From the NCBI GenBank assembly GCA_964020105.1, contig OZ026535.1, positions 1,054,001-1,118,000 on the forward strand: a stretch of DNA of 64,000 nucleotides. Direction: 5' to 3'. Made by a program: the position numbers and the translations under genes. The DNA comes from G964020105 sp964020105 (GTDB taxonomy: Bacteria; Pseudomonadota; Alphaproteobacteria; WRAU01; Hepatincolaceae). This document shows positions 1-9,207 of this stretch, in pieces. Each line of letters opens with the position of its first letter. Positions within the stretch are counted from its first letter, which is position 1. A model generated the notes under the pieces. That model was given only the letters and a program-made list of their open reading frames with translations. It made no database searches and was not told the DNA's origin.

Positions 1-117
1 AGGATTATGGGAATAAACAGTAAAAGGATCTAAAACATCTTTTGTTACAAGAAACGTTTTTTTATCACATCCAGCAATCAACACTAAGATCAACAACAAT
101 ATAACCTTATTTTTCAC
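1..117 (-). CDS. Lipoprotein, N-terminal part only (possibly DUF3035/BamF)
   Basis: The first 39 codons of a gene that runs off the left edge of the window. A GTG start lies 3 nt after the lspA stop, with an AAGGA ribosome site inside the end of lspA. The translation is a short basic start, a run of Leu/Ile/Val, and the lipobox LIAGC, so the protein should be a lipid-anchored exported protein. The mature start (CDKKTFLVTKDVLDPF) has the F-x-V-T-K pattern I associate with DUF3035/BamF lipoproteins, which often follow lspA in alphaproteobacteria. That family call rests mostly on context. The lipoprotein call itself is safe. Confidence 0.6.
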   Translation of the reverse strand, partial: MKNKVILLLILVLIAGCDKKTFLVTKDVLDPFTVYSHNP

Positions 118-120
118 GAA

Positions 121-624
121 CTAATCCTTAAGAGATTTTTTAAAAAATATATTTTTTATTATTATTGTAGCACATATAGTTATCATACAGTCAGCTAAAT
201 TAAAAATAGGAAAACTATAATCATTATAATACAAATGGATATAGTCAACAACATATTTATATTCATACCTATCTATCAAGTTTCCAAATGCTCCTGCCAT
301 GATAAGACATATAACAAGGTAAAGCTCAAAAGTTTTTGTGTTATAAAAACCAAAAATCATATAAGAAGCAATCAAGTAAGAAACAAATGAAATTAATAAC
401 AACCACCGATAATCTAGATTATTTAATATACTAAAGCTTACTCCACTATTGAAAGCTAACCTAAACTCTAAAAAAGGCAGAATAGAAATATAAGAATCAC
501 CTATCATTAATTTATTAATCATCCACATTTTAATCAGCTGATCTAGAAATATCAGCCCCCCTGATACCAATAACACTATTATAAAATCTGTAATAGTGAA
601 ACTTCTTAAAACCTTAGGTATCAT
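121..624 (-). CDS. lspA: Prolipoprotein signal peptidase (signal peptidase II)
   Basis: An inner-membrane aspartyl protease that removes the signal peptide of diacylglyceryl-modified prolipoproteins. The 167 residues are usual for the family. There are four hydrophobic segments and the family boxes: DQ at 28-29, FNSGVSFS at 59-66, and GNLIDR at 114-119. The likely catalytic pair is Asp127 (VVDY) and Asp145 (FNLAD). The gene starts 2 nt after the ileS stop, and its GGAG ribosome site lies in the last codons of ileS, so the two are translationally coupled. It is followed at once by a lipoprotein gene, a natural substrate. Confidence 0.96.
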   Translation of the reverse strand: MIPKVLRSFTITDFIIVLLVSGGLIFLDQLIKMWMINKLMIGDSYISILPFLEFRLAFNSGVSFSILNNLDYRWLLLISFVSYLIASYMIFGFYNTKTFELYLVICLIMAGAFGNLIDRYEYKYVVDYIHLYYNDYSFPIFNLADCMITICATIIIKNIFFKKSLKD

Positions 625-626
625 AT

Positions 627-3425
627 TTATTCTCCAGTTATAGCATTACTACATCTACTACAGAGGCAGTTAGTATCTACATGTTTAAATATACGCCAGC
701 ATCTTTCACACTTATCCCCTTCAGCTTTTGCAAATTTTACTGCCACCTCTCCAATTTCTCCCAGCTGATAAACTTCTTCATTGCTTAATTTAGAAAAATC
801 CTCTATCACTATCTCAGATGTTATACAAACATCCGCAAAATCAACCTTTTCTAGTAATTTTTGATCATCATAATTAAGATATACAATGGGAGCAGCTTCC
901 AGTGATGATCCTATCTCCTTATTTGCTCTTTTCTGCTCTAATGCACCTGTTACTACTTTCCTTATTTTCTTAATTCTCTCCCAACGATTAAATATTTCTT
1001 CGTTATACCATAGCTTATCCGCTTTAGGAAAATCAAAAATAAATAAACTACCTAAGGGTTTAGAATATCTTTTAGCATATGCCTCCTCCATCGTAAAAGG
1101 TATTATAGGTGATAGCCATTTAAGCATTAAATTAAACATCTTATTCATAACACTTAAAGTAGCCATAAAAACAGGTGAGTTTGAAGCATCACAATATAAT
1201 GTATCTTTTTTTATATCAAAGTAGAAAGCTGACAAATCATTCAATATAAAACTAAATACTTTGTTATAAAACAAGTGAATTGTAAATGTATTAGTAAAAG
1301 TTTGCTCAAATAACTCATCTAAGCAGTACATATTATGGAGAATCCAAAGATCAATCTCTGAGTATGGTTGTCCTTCCATAGCTTCATTATAATATGATAA
1401 ATTAGCAATAAGATATCGTAAAGTATTTCTAATTTTTCTATATGATTCTGACTGCTGAGTTAAAATATTTTTCCCTAAATTAACATCTTCAGCGACATTA
1501 ACACTAGCAACCCATAATCTTAGTATATCAGCACCATACTCTTTTATTATCTGGGCTGGCGTAATTACATTGCCAATAGATTTAGACATTTTCTGCCCAT
1601 TATCATCCATAATAAATCCATGAGTGATAACCTTTTTATAAGGTGGAACACCAGAAATAAGTAAAGACATCACAAGGGAAGACTGAAACCATCCCCTATG
1701 CTGATCAGATCCTTCTAAATAAACATCGGCAGGGAAAGATAAATTTTTATTTTGTTTTAAAACATAGTCATGAGTAAGTCCAGAATCGATCCAAACATCA
1801 ACCACATCCATAACAGGAGTATAATCATCATGATTATACTTTTGTCCTAAAAACCTTCTTGGATCTTCTTTAAACCAAGAATTTGAACCATCTTTAGCAA
1901 AAGCATCTAATATATTTGTAAATACTTCATCATCAATCAAGGGTTTTTTTGTCTGATTATTAATAAAAATCCCCAATGGAACTCCCCATGATCTTTGCCT
2001 TGAAATGCACCAATCTGGACGTCCTTCTAACATTGCTGAAAGCCTATTTTTGCCTGTTTTAGGAAAAAAATCTATTGTATCTAAGCTTTCTATCGCTCTT
2101 TTTCTAACATCACTTTTATCAAGAGATATAAACCACTGTGTAGTTAGCCTGTATATTAATGGAGCCTTTGATCTCCATGAGTGTGGGTAAGAATGTAATA
2201 ATTTATCTGCTGATAATAAAGCTCCAGCCTCTAACAATTTTTCTGCAATTTTATCATTTACCTTAAAGATATGCTCACCTGCAAATATTGGAGTAGTTGC
2301 AGAAAACACACCATCATCCTGCACTAACTCTACGGGAGTGATGGCATTTTGTTTGCATAAATAAAAATCGTCCTCACCATGGGATGGAGCAACATGTACC
2401 AATCCACTACCTACTGTGGTTTCAACAAAGTCTCCTGCTAAAGCTGGAACAGTTTTATTATAAAACTCATCAACACCATAAAGAGGATGGCTAAACTTAA
2501 AGTCTTCTAGTCCAACTTGCTCATCTAGCTTTTTAGCACCAACTTTAATCTGCTTAAATAAATTTTCGGCTAAATCTGTTGCAACTATTAGCTTAAGTCC
2601 TTGCCTAACAATACTATCTGCCAGAGCGGTTGTTTCATATAGACCATAAGTCACACTTTTAGAGTATGCTACTGCTTGATTTGATGGTAAAGTCCAAGGT
2701 GTAGTTGTCCAAATAACAGCTCTAGCGTCTCTCCATAACGCAGGACTTCTTGTATTGGCTTCAAATACTTTTAAACCTACAAAAAAAGCGTCGGATATTT
2801 TATCTTTGTATTCAACTTCAGCTTCTGCTAAGGCTGTTTTTTCAACAACAGACCATAAAACAGGCTTTTTCCCCTGATATAATACTCCTTCTTGTAGTAA
2901 TTTCAGTATGGACGACACTATAGTCACCTCCGCAGCAAAAGCTGTAGTAACGTAAGAATTATCATAATCTGCCATAACTCCCAGAGTTTTAAATTCTGCT
3001 TTTTGAATATCTATCCATTTGTGAGCAAAATCATAGCATTCTTTCCTAAAACTCTCCACATTGATCTCTTCCTTACTTATACCTTTATTTTTATATTTTT
3101 CTTCTATTTTCCACTCAATAGGTAGTCCATGACAATCCCATCCTAAAACAAATGGAGTCCTATATCCCCTTACCATATAAGATTTAACTAACATATCTTT
3201 TAAAATTTTATTTAAAGCATGTCCAACGTGCAAGTTTCCATTGGCATAAGGAGGACCATCATGTAGAATAAAATTAGTGTTATTAGAATTTTTTTCCATC
3301 ACTTGCTTGTAAATATTGCTTTCTTCCCAATTTTTTATAACTTCTGCTTCTAAAACATTTAAATTAGCTTTCATTGCAAAGTCTGTTTTTGGCAATCTTA
3401 CTGAATGTTTTATTGGTTTTTCCAT
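627..3425 (-). CDS. ileS: Isoleucyl-tRNA synthetase
   Basis: A class I aminoacyl-tRNA synthetase that charges tRNA-Ile and edits Val-tRNA. The HIGH box reads HVGH at residues 66-69 and the KMSKS loop is intact at roughly residue 600. The CP1 editing domain (TTTPWTLPSNQA) is present, and a C-terminal zinc knuckle (CERC ... CLCSRC) closes the protein. At 932 residues with this zinc tail it is the ordinary bacterial form. The longer eukaryote-like IleS known in Rickettsia is about 1,080 residues or more. It forms one transcription unit with ribF upstream and lspA downstream. Confidence 0.97.
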   Translation of the reverse strand: MEKPIKHSVRLPKTDFAMKANLNVLEAEVIKNWEESNIYKQVMEKNSNNTNFILHDGPPYANGNLHVGHALNKILKDMLVKSYMVRGYRTPFVLGWDCHGLPIEWKIEEKYKNKGISKEEINVESFRKECYDFAHKWIDIQKAEFKTLGVMADYDNSYVTTAFAAEVTIVSSILKLLQEGVLYQGKKPVLWSVVEKTALAEAEVEYKDKISDAFFVGLKVFEANTRSPALWRDARAVIWTTTPWTLPSNQAVAYSKSVTYGLYETTALADSIVRQGLKLIVATDLAENLFKQIKVGAKKLDEQVGLEDFKFSHPLYGVDEFYNKTVPALAGDFVETTVGSGLVHVAPSHGEDDFYLCKQNAITPVELVQDDGVFSATTPIFAGEHIFKVNDKIAEKLLEAGALLSADKLLHSYPHSWRSKAPLIYRLTTQWFISLDKSDVRKRAIESLDTIDFFPKTGKNRLSAMLEGRPDWCISRQRSWGVPLGIFINNQTKKPLIDDEVFTNILDAFAKDGSNSWFKEDPRRFLGQKYNHDDYTPVMDVVDVWIDSGLTHDYVLKQNKNLSFPADVYLEGSDQHRGWFQSSLVMSLLISGVPPYKKVITHGFIMDDNGQKMSKSIGNVITPAQIIKEYGADILRLWVASVNVAEDVNLGKNILTQQSESYRKIRNTLRYLIANLSYYNEAMEGQPYSEIDLWILHNMYCLDELFEQTFTNTFTIHLFYNKVFSFILNDLSAFYFDIKKDTLYCDASNSPVFMATLSVMNKMFNLMLKWLSPIIPFTMEEAYAKRYSKPLGSLFIFDFPKADKLWYNEEIFNRWERIKKIRKVVTGALEQKRANKEIGSSLEAAPIVYLNYDDQKLLEKVDFADVCITSEIVIEDFSKLSNEEVYQLGEIGEVAVKFAKAEGDKCERCWRIFKHVDTNCLCSRCSNAITGE

Positions 3426-3439
3426 AATTTTATTTTTCC

Positions 3440-4345
3440 TTACTTAAGTTTTTTAAAATAATGCTTTGCTTGTTTTATATCATCAGATATTTGTACTTTA
3501 AGTTCATCCAGTCCGCTAAATTTTTTTTCTTCTCTGATGAAATCAATAAACTCCACTTCTAATTTTTTACCATATATTTCTTTAGTAAATTTAAAAATAT
3601 GAACTTCTAAAATAGGTAATTTTACTTTATTATCAATTGTAGGACGCAAACCAAAACTAGCAATGCTCTCATATATTTGACCATCTACCTTAGTCTTTAC
3701 AACATATACACCATATTTTGGTTGTATATAGTTGGATATTTCAAGATTTGCAGTTGGAAATCCTAACTGTCTTGCTAATTTACTACCATGTATAACTTCT
3801 GCCTGTATGACAAAGTTATGTCCCATGAATTCTGCTGCTAAACTCATCTTCCCTTCTCTCACACATTCCCTAATAAAACTTGAAGAATAAACTTGCCCAT
3901 TACTATGTTGTTTTTCTTGAACTTTCAGATACTTTAGTGAGTTTTTAATAGCAAAATTTTCTAAAAATTCTGTGTTCCCGGATCTTCCCTTACCAAAAGC
4001 AAAATTACTCCCTGTTACAACACCTTTAACATTCAATCTCTTTAGTAAAACATTATATAAAAACTCCTGAGGTGTATGCTCATAAACCTCAGCAAAATCG
4101 ATCTCAAAAATTTTTTGGACACCATAACTAGTCAATAAATTGCGCTTCTGTTTGTCATTTGTTAAAAGATAGTTTGTTATTTTCTCGAAAAATGATACAG
4201 GATGTGGACTAAAAAATAACACACCCCAATTTTCAGCAAATCCACTATCTAAAGCTAATTTTTTAGTTTGCTCTATTATTTCTTGATGTCCCTTATGGAC
4301 ACCATCAAAATTACCAATAGCTAGTATTACACCATCAAGAATCAT
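3440..4345 (-). CDS. ribF: Bifunctional riboflavin kinase / FAD synthetase
   Basis: Makes FMN from riboflavin and then FAD. The N-terminal nucleotidyltransferase domain carries GNFDGVHKGHQ at residues 11-21. The C-terminal half is the riboflavin-kinase barrel (GFPTANLEI, PKYGVYVV). The 301 residues match the family. It begins 2 nt after the ettA stop and ends 14 nt before ileS, so the whole block reads as one operon. I see no clear Shine-Dalgarno sequence at its start, which fits translational coupling to ettA. Confidence 0.95.
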   Translation of the reverse strand: MILDGVILAIGNFDGVHKGHQEIIEQTKKLALDSGFAENWGVLFFSPHPVSFFEKITNYLLTNDKQKRNLLTSYGVQKIFEIDFAEVYEHTPQEFLYNVLLKRLNVKGVVTGSNFAFGKGRSGNTEFLENFAIKNSLKYLKVQEKQHSNGQVYSSSFIRECVREGKMSLAAEFMGHNFVIQAEVIHGSKLARQLGFPTANLEISNYIQPKYGVYVVKTKVDGQIYESIASFGLRPTIDNKVKLPILEVHIFKFTKEIYGKKLEVEFIDFIREEKKFSGLDELKVQISDDIKQAKHYFKKLK

Positions 4346-4347
4346 TG

Positions 4348-6018
4348 TTACACTAAAGATTTATATTTTATTCTCTTAGGTTGAACAGAATCAAGTCCTA
4401 ATCTTTTAATTTTATCTTCTTCATAATCAGAATAATTACCTTCATTCCAAATCACCTTTGAATCTCCTTCAAAGGCAAGAATATGCGTAGATATTCTATC
4501 TAAAAACCATCTATCATGTGAAATAACTAATGCACATCCAGCAAAATCAAGAATAGCTGTCTCTAAAGCACTTAATGTTTCAACATCAAGATCGTTTGTT
4601 GGTTCATCCAGCAATAAAACATTAGCCCCAGATTTCAACATTTTTGCCAAATGAACTCTATTCCTTTCGCCTCCTGAAAGTTGTGATAATTTTTTTTGCT
4701 GATCAGTACCTTTGAAGTTGAATTGCGCAACATATGCTCTACTTTGTATATTTCTGCTACCAAGACTTATTTCATCTCTGCCTCCAGAAATTTCTTGCCA
4801 TACTGTATTGCCTCCATCAAGATCATCACGACTCTGATCCACATATCCAAGGACAACAGCCTCTCCTACGGATATTTTACCTTTATCTGGAACTTCTTTA
4901 GCAGTAATCATTCTAAAAAGAGTACTTTTACCAGCTCCGTTGGCCCCAACGATACCAACAATAGCTCCTCTTGGTATATTAAAAGTTAAATTATCTATCA
5001 ATAATTTATTTTCGTAAGATTTGCTTATATCTTTTGCTTCGATAACTAAAGTACCAAGCTTAGGTCCCGGAGGAATTATTAAGGAAGAAGAGTAAGCTTT
5101 ATTTTCATTTTCTTTAGACAGCAAATCTTCATATGCATTTACTCTGGCTTTATTTTTAACTTGCCTTGCTTTAGGAGATTTTGATATCCAATCAAGCTCA
5201 CTTTTTAAGATTCTCTGTCTAGCTGATTCTTCTCTTTCTTCTTGTTCTAATCTTTTTTGTTTCTGAAATAACCAAGCAGAATAGTTACCTTCATAAGGAA
5301 TACCTTCTCCCCTATCTAGCTCTAAAATCCAGGTGGTGATGTTATCTAAAAAATAACGATCATGAGTAACAACAAGAACCATTCCTTTATATTCTTTTAA
5401 ATATCTCTCAAGCCATGCTACTGATTCAGCATCTAGATGGTTAGTTGGCTCATCAAGAAGTAAAATATCTGGCTTTTCTAGAAGTAATTTACATAAAGCA
5501 ACCCTTCTTTTTTCTCCTCCAGACAAATTAGCAATCTGAGACTCAGCATTAGGGCATCTAAGGGCTTCCATAGCAATTTCCACTTGTCTATCTAGATCCC
5601 AAGCATTTTTAGCTTCTATTTGTGACTGCAGAGAATCTTGCAAATCTAATAGTTTATTCATTTCTTCATCGCTCTGTACTTCAGCAAACTGCATGCTAAC
5701 CTGATTGAATTGCTCAAGTAAGTCTTTCATATCTTTCAATGCCACTAGAATATTGTCTTTAACATTCATTGAAAAATCAAGTTGTGGTTCCTGTGATAAA
5801 TATCCTATTTTTATACCCTCACGCCTCCATATTTCACCTGAATATTCTTTATCTATTCCAGCCACCAGCTTCATAAATGTAGATTTACCAGCCCCATTGT
5901 GACCTAAGACACCTATTTTAGCATCATCAAAAAATGATAGATACAATCCTTTTAAAATAGTTTTCCCCCCTGGAAAAACCTTTTTAACATCTTTCATTGT
6001 TAACACAAACTGTGCCAT
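4348..6018 (-). CDS. ettA: ABC-F energy-dependent translational throttle protein EttA
   Basis: A cytosolic ABC-F ATPase that binds the ribosomal E site and gates early elongation according to the ATP/ADP ratio. There are two ABC cassettes: Walker A GHNGAGKST (39-47) and GANGAGKST in the second half, each with an LSGGE signature and a Walker B of the type LLLDEPTN. The linker between the domains is rich in Lys, Arg and Glu. There are no membrane segments. The 556 residues and full-length match to EttA-type proteins make this specific call likely. The start has AGGAG 11 nt upstream. Confidence 0.93.
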   Translation of the reverse strand: MAQFVLTMKDVKKVFPGGKTILKGLYLSFFDDAKIGVLGHNGAGKSTFMKLVAGIDKEYSGEIWRREGIKIGYLSQEPQLDFSMNVKDNILVALKDMKDLLEQFNQVSMQFAEVQSDEEMNKLLDLQDSLQSQIEAKNAWDLDRQVEIAMEALRCPNAESQIANLSGGEKRRVALCKLLLEKPDILLLDEPTNHLDAESVAWLERYLKEYKGMVLVVTHDRYFLDNITTWILELDRGEGIPYEGNYSAWLFQKQKRLEQEEREESARQRILKSELDWISKSPKARQVKNKARVNAYEDLLSKENENKAYSSSLIIPPGPKLGTLVIEAKDISKSYENKLLIDNLTFNIPRGAIVGIVGANGAGKSTLFRMITAKEVPDKGKISVGEAVVLGYVDQSRDDLDGGNTVWQEISGGRDEISLGSRNIQSRAYVAQFNFKGTDQQKKLSQLSGGERNRVHLAKMLKSGANVLLLDEPTNDLDVETLSALETAILDFAGCALVISHDRWFLDRISTHILAFEGDSKVIWNEGNYSDYEEDKIKRLGLDSVQPKRIKYKSLV

Positions 6019-6093
6019 ATAATTTTAATCTCCTGCTTAAGTAAAATCACTGTATATAGTAGTTTACTATATTATCTTTATTTTTTAAATTAT

Positions 6094-6864
6094 TTACTTC
6101 CTTGGTAATTTTTTTAATATTACCTCCCTCAAAACAAATGGCAATATACTTATAAAATATACCACTAAACGCATTTGTAGTGGAAATAATATATATCCCT
6201 TCCTTTTTTGTAATCCTTTCATTATTATTGCAACAGCTTTATTTGTATCCATGAAGAAAGGCATTTTAAACTTATTAGATCTTGTTATATTGCTCTCCAC
6301 AAAACCTGGAAAAACTGTTGTAACATCTATATTGTAATCACTCAAAAGTATTCTTAGTCCTTCTCCATATGATTTTATAGCAGCTTTTGAACTACTATAG
6401 AAAACTGCTGTAGTTAGTCCAAAAAAAGCACTCATAGAACTAATTAAAACTATGTGTCCTCTTTTTCTATCTTTCATCATTGAAATCAATGGATGTACTG
6501 TATTAAAAACACCATAAACATTAGTAGAGAAAATATTTTCTGCTAAATCTGCCATATCATTAATATCAGACACTCCAGAGGATACCCCTGCATTTGCAAT
6601 TACTGTATCTATCCTATATTTTTTATCAACCTCCAATAAATATTTTTTCATCGTAACTTTATCTGTAACATCTAATAAAACACCTTCTAGAAAATTTGAA
6701 TATATATTTAATGACTCTTTAGCTTTATTTAATCTGTCTTCACTTCTACCTGTAATAATAACCCTATGCCCTGCTTGTAAATATGCTTTTGCTAACCCAA
6801 ATCCTATGCCAGAGGTTCCCCCTGTTATAAAAACGGTTTGCTTGTCATTGAAATTTTCAGACAT
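6094..6864 (-). CDS. Short-chain dehydrogenase/reductase
   Basis: A classical SDR oxidoreductase of 256 residues. The NAD(P)-binding glycine motif TGGTSGIG is at 14-21, a typical ANAG box follows (ANAGVSSG), and the catalytic Tyr-x3-Lys is YSSSK. The C-terminus is hydrophobic and ends in basic residues, which resembles SDRs of lipid metabolism. The substrate cannot be read from sequence. A strong AGGAGG lies 8 nt before the ATG, inside the 12-nt gap to the methyltransferase gene upstream, so the two are cotranscribed. Confidence 0.88.
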   Translation of the reverse strand: MSENFNDKQTVFITGGTSGIGFGLAKAYLQAGHRVIITGRSEDRLNKAKESLNIYSNFLEGVLLDVTDKVTMKKYLLEVDKKYRIDTVIANAGVSSGVSDINDMADLAENIFSTNVYGVFNTVHPLISMMKDRKRGHIVLISSMSAFFGLTTAVFYSSSKAAIKSYGEGLRILLSDYNIDVTTVFPGFVESNITRSNKFKMPFFMDTNKAVAIIMKGLQKRKGYILFPLQMRLVVYFISILPFVLREVILKKLPRK

Positions 6865-6876
6865 TTAATCAACCTC

Positions 6877-8058
6877 CTAAATAATTTGTAGTACTAAAGT
6901 TTTTAAATACTCACCTTCTTTAAAGCCAAGAATTATAGTATGATCAAAGCTTTGCTTAAACTCTGCTAGTATTTTTACTCTCTTAGCACTTAAAAAAGCA
7001 GATTTTCTAATAATTTGTTGAAAATCTTCCATTTTAATTAGTCCAGAACACGAGCTGGTTATGATAATATCACCCTGTTTCATTTTACTTAAGCACTTCT
7101 GATTAAGTTTTATATAAGCATTAATGCCACTTTTAAGGGAATTTTTATTTTTTATAAATGCCGGTGGATCACAAACAATAATAGAAGGATTTAGTTTTTC
7201 ACATGCATCTGTATTTAAATAATCCAGAACATTTATTTTTTCTGATTTATATCTTCCCGCGAAACTAACATGCTGTCTTAATAATTCATCTGCCAAAGCT
7301 AGAGCTTTTTCTGATATATCAATATTTGTTACAAAGCTAGCTTCTCCTGCTAAAGCGGCAACAGTAAAAGCAGCAGAGTATGAAAATAAATTAAGCACAT
7401 TTTTATTTTTACAGTTACGCCTAAGCCATGTTCTAGCGTCCCTTTGATCTAAAAAATATCCAGTTTTTTGCCCCAATAGAGGATCACAAATCATTTCAAG
7501 TGAATTTTCCTTAAAACTATAAAAATCTCTCCTATCTCCATGGTGAATTTTTGCTTCTTTAGGTATTAATTCCTCAGCTTTTCGTGACTCAGAATCAGAT
7601 TTTTCAATAATATGATTAAAGCCTAACCTCTTAAGGGAAGTAATTATCCACTCAGAACACCTCTCCATTCCAGCAATTGCTATCTGAAAAACTGCTAGAT
7701 CAGCATAAACATCCACTACTAAGCCAGGAAGATAATCTGCATCTGCATTTACCAGGCGAAACCCATTAGTATTTTCGGGCAGCAATGTTGATTTAATTTG
7801 TAGTAATTCATACATTTTATTATAAAAAAAATCTTCATTTATAACGTCACCTTGTGTGAAAGAAATAACTCTAAAACAGATGCTTTGCTTATAGTTATAA
7901 AATCCATAAGCAATAAATGTATTTTTTTCATTATAAAGAGCAACTATTTCCCCTGCAACAAAGGGATATTTTTCAAGTAATGCGCCAGAAAAAACCCAAG
8001 GATGCCCCCCTAAAAGGGGGGTTATCTTATCATTTTTAATAATTATCTTATTCAACAT
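6877..8058 (-). CDS. Class I rRNA (cytosine-C5) methyltransferase, RlmI-like
   Basis: An SAM-dependent methyltransferase of the RlmI/RlmK-like group, expected to methylate a cytosine of 23S rRNA. A PUA-like RNA-binding segment (GHPWVFSGAL, about 18-27) is followed by the Rossmann methyltransferase domain: VLNLFSYSAAFT for SAM binding and CDPPAF as the substrate motif. The length of 393 residues is right for the family. The visible evidence supports the family; the exact target base is inferred. It lies 16 nt downstream of the HAD gene and 12 nt upstream of the SDR. Confidence 0.85.
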   Translation of the reverse strand: MLNKIIIKNDKITPLLGGHPWVFSGALLEKYPFVAGEIVALYNEKNTFIAYGFYNYKQSICFRVISFTQGDVINEDFFYNKMYELLQIKSTLLPENTNGFRLVNADADYLPGLVVDVYADLAVFQIAIAGMERCSEWIITSLKRLGFNHIIEKSDSESRKAEELIPKEAKIHHGDRRDFYSFKENSLEMICDPLLGQKTGYFLDQRDARTWLRRNCKNKNVLNLFSYSAAFTVAALAGEASFVTNIDISEKALALADELLRQHVSFAGRYKSEKINVLDYLNTDACEKLNPSIIVCDPPAFIKNKNSLKSGINAYIKLNQKCLSKMKQGDIIITSSCSGLIKMEDFQQIIRKSAFLSAKRVKILAEFKQSFDHTIILGFKEGEYLKTLVLQII

Positions 8059-8074
8059 TATAAAGTCTGACCTA

Positions 8075-8545
8075 TTAAAAAGGCAAACAGGAAATGATTT
8101 TTTTATAAGATGCTGCTTCTTTATGATTATCTTCTAAATCATCAAATAAAAATGCAAACTGTTTAGAAGAATTCTCATTCAATATAGAATTGATAATCTT
8201 ACCCTTAATCCCATTAGTATCCATAATAAGCTTATTCTCTCCCAGCCAAATATTATGCTTTTGCAACCACTCTTTACTTTGATCTCTAACATTACTCTGT
8301 CTTGCTGTTATGAAATATACGTCCTCAGGAGATCTTACTACCAACTGCTTTAAAAAAGCAAATGTGGAGTTATTTAGTGGTGAAACATTAGTGAATCCAT
8401 AAATTGCTAATTTGGATTCTATTAGAGAATTATACTCATCCTGAGTATAATTCTCTCTTATAATAGAATATCTCTTGTGTATATCTTCCACCATAGTATA
8501 AGTATCACAAATTGTATCATCCAAATCGAAAAAATATAAATACAT
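8075..8545 (-). CDS. HAD-superfamily phosphatase-like protein
   Basis: A small cytosolic HAD hydrolase of about 156 residues. Motif I is FDLDDTI close to the N-terminus, motif II is FITAR, a Lys lies at GIKGKI, and motif IV is FDDLEDN. All four are present, so the fold should be active on some phosphomonoester. I chose the ATG at 8545 (protein MYLYFFDLDD), with AGG 8 nt upstream, over a GTG two codons earlier. The substrate is unknown. It heads the short operon with the methyltransferase and the SDR. Confidence 0.8.
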   Translation of the reverse strand: MYLYFFDLDDTICDTYTMVEDIHKRYSIIRENYTQDEYNSLIESKLAIYGFTNVSPLNNSTFAFLKQLVVRSPEDVYFITARQSNVRDQSKEWLQKHNIWLGENKLIMDTNGIKGKIINSILNENSSKQFAFLFDDLEDNHKEAASYKKIISCLPF

Positions 8546-8641
8546 ACACACAACCTAGTAATTTTTTTGATTTATTTATGAAAATAATCCAGATTCTCAA
8601 GATAGCAAAGAAACGAACTATATGCAATCAAAATATAAAAA

Positions 8642-8667
8642 AGAAGAAGGAAAAAACTCCTTCTTCT
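8642..8667 (-). terminator. Rho-independent terminator, possibly bidirectional
   Basis: A perfect 10-bp stem (AGAAGAAGGA with TCCTTCTTCT) and a 6-nt loop. On the minus strand it is followed by six T, so it ends the transcript of the cytochrome-b5-like gene at 8697-9008. On the plus strand an A-rich left arm and CAAAAAA follow, so plus-strand use is less likely. Confidence 0.75.
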
Positions 8668-8696
8668 CAAAAAATAAATACAAACTAAATAATTAA

Positions 8697-9008
8697 CTAT
8701 TTTTGCAACTTACCAACTTTAGTAAGCTTAGCTAACATCTCTTGCTTCTTGTCCTTACCAAATTTAGCTACTTCTGCCGAAATATCACTACCAGCTTTCA
8801 ACATTACCTTACCATCCATGCTGTGATACATGCCTTCTTTCCAGCCTTCAGCTTGACTAACATCATAAACATCCCCATCAACAACAACATAAGCAGGATT
8901 ACCTCCTAGACCGTTATGCTTAGCAACATCTTTCATAGTCATCATAGTATTAGCATAAGCACCATAACTTAACAACATAACACCCAATACTAGCAATAGT
9001 TTTTTCAT
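8697..9008 (-). CDS. Secreted cytochrome b5-like heme/steroid-binding protein, paralog 1
   Basis: A 103-residue exported protein. The signal peptide is MKKLLLVLGVMLLSYGAYA, cleaved at about residue 19. The rest is a single cytochrome-b5-like heme/steroid-binding domain: MKDVAKHNG, NPAYVVVDGDVYDV, GWKEGMYHSMDGK, ending KLTKVGKL. Family members with this layout usually have two heme-ligand His residues. Here the first His is present (MYHS), but where the neighbouring paralog has APHKK this protein has FGKDKK, so the second ligand is missing. It may bind heme differently or not at all. It has its own terminator. Confidence 0.8.
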   Translation of the reverse strand: MKKLLLVLGVMLLSYGAYANTMMTMKDVAKHNGLGGNPAYVVVDGDVYDVSQAEGWKEGMYHSMDGKVMLKAGSDISAEVAKFGKDKKQEMLAKLTKVGKLQK

Positions 9009-9142
9009 ATAAATAACTCCATTATATTTTAATTACCTACAACCTGAAAATTAAAAAGCAACCTCAGTTTGCATAATACATCATAGCAAACTATTTTAAA
9101 TAGTCAATATAGCAAAATTATAAACAGTACGTTTTTTCAAAA

Positions 9143-9169
9143 AAGCCCATATTACAATAACATGGGCTT
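9143..9169 (-). terminator. Rho-independent terminator after cytochrome b5-like paralog 2
   Basis: An 8-bp stem (AAGCCCAT with ATGGGCTT), an 11-nt loop, and a run of T on the minus strand. It sits 39 nt after the stop of the gene at 9208-9513, so the two cytochrome-b5-like genes are separate transcripts. Confidence 0.75.
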
Positions 9170-9207
9170 CCTGAAACAGACATTAAAGTAATTATATTGT
9201 TATCTAA

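Noticed and set aside
6054..6072. Perfect 8-bp hairpin (ATATAGTA/TACTATAT) between the SDR and ettA
   Set aside because: AT-only arms and no T run on the minus strand, where the operon reads, so it is not a convincing terminator.
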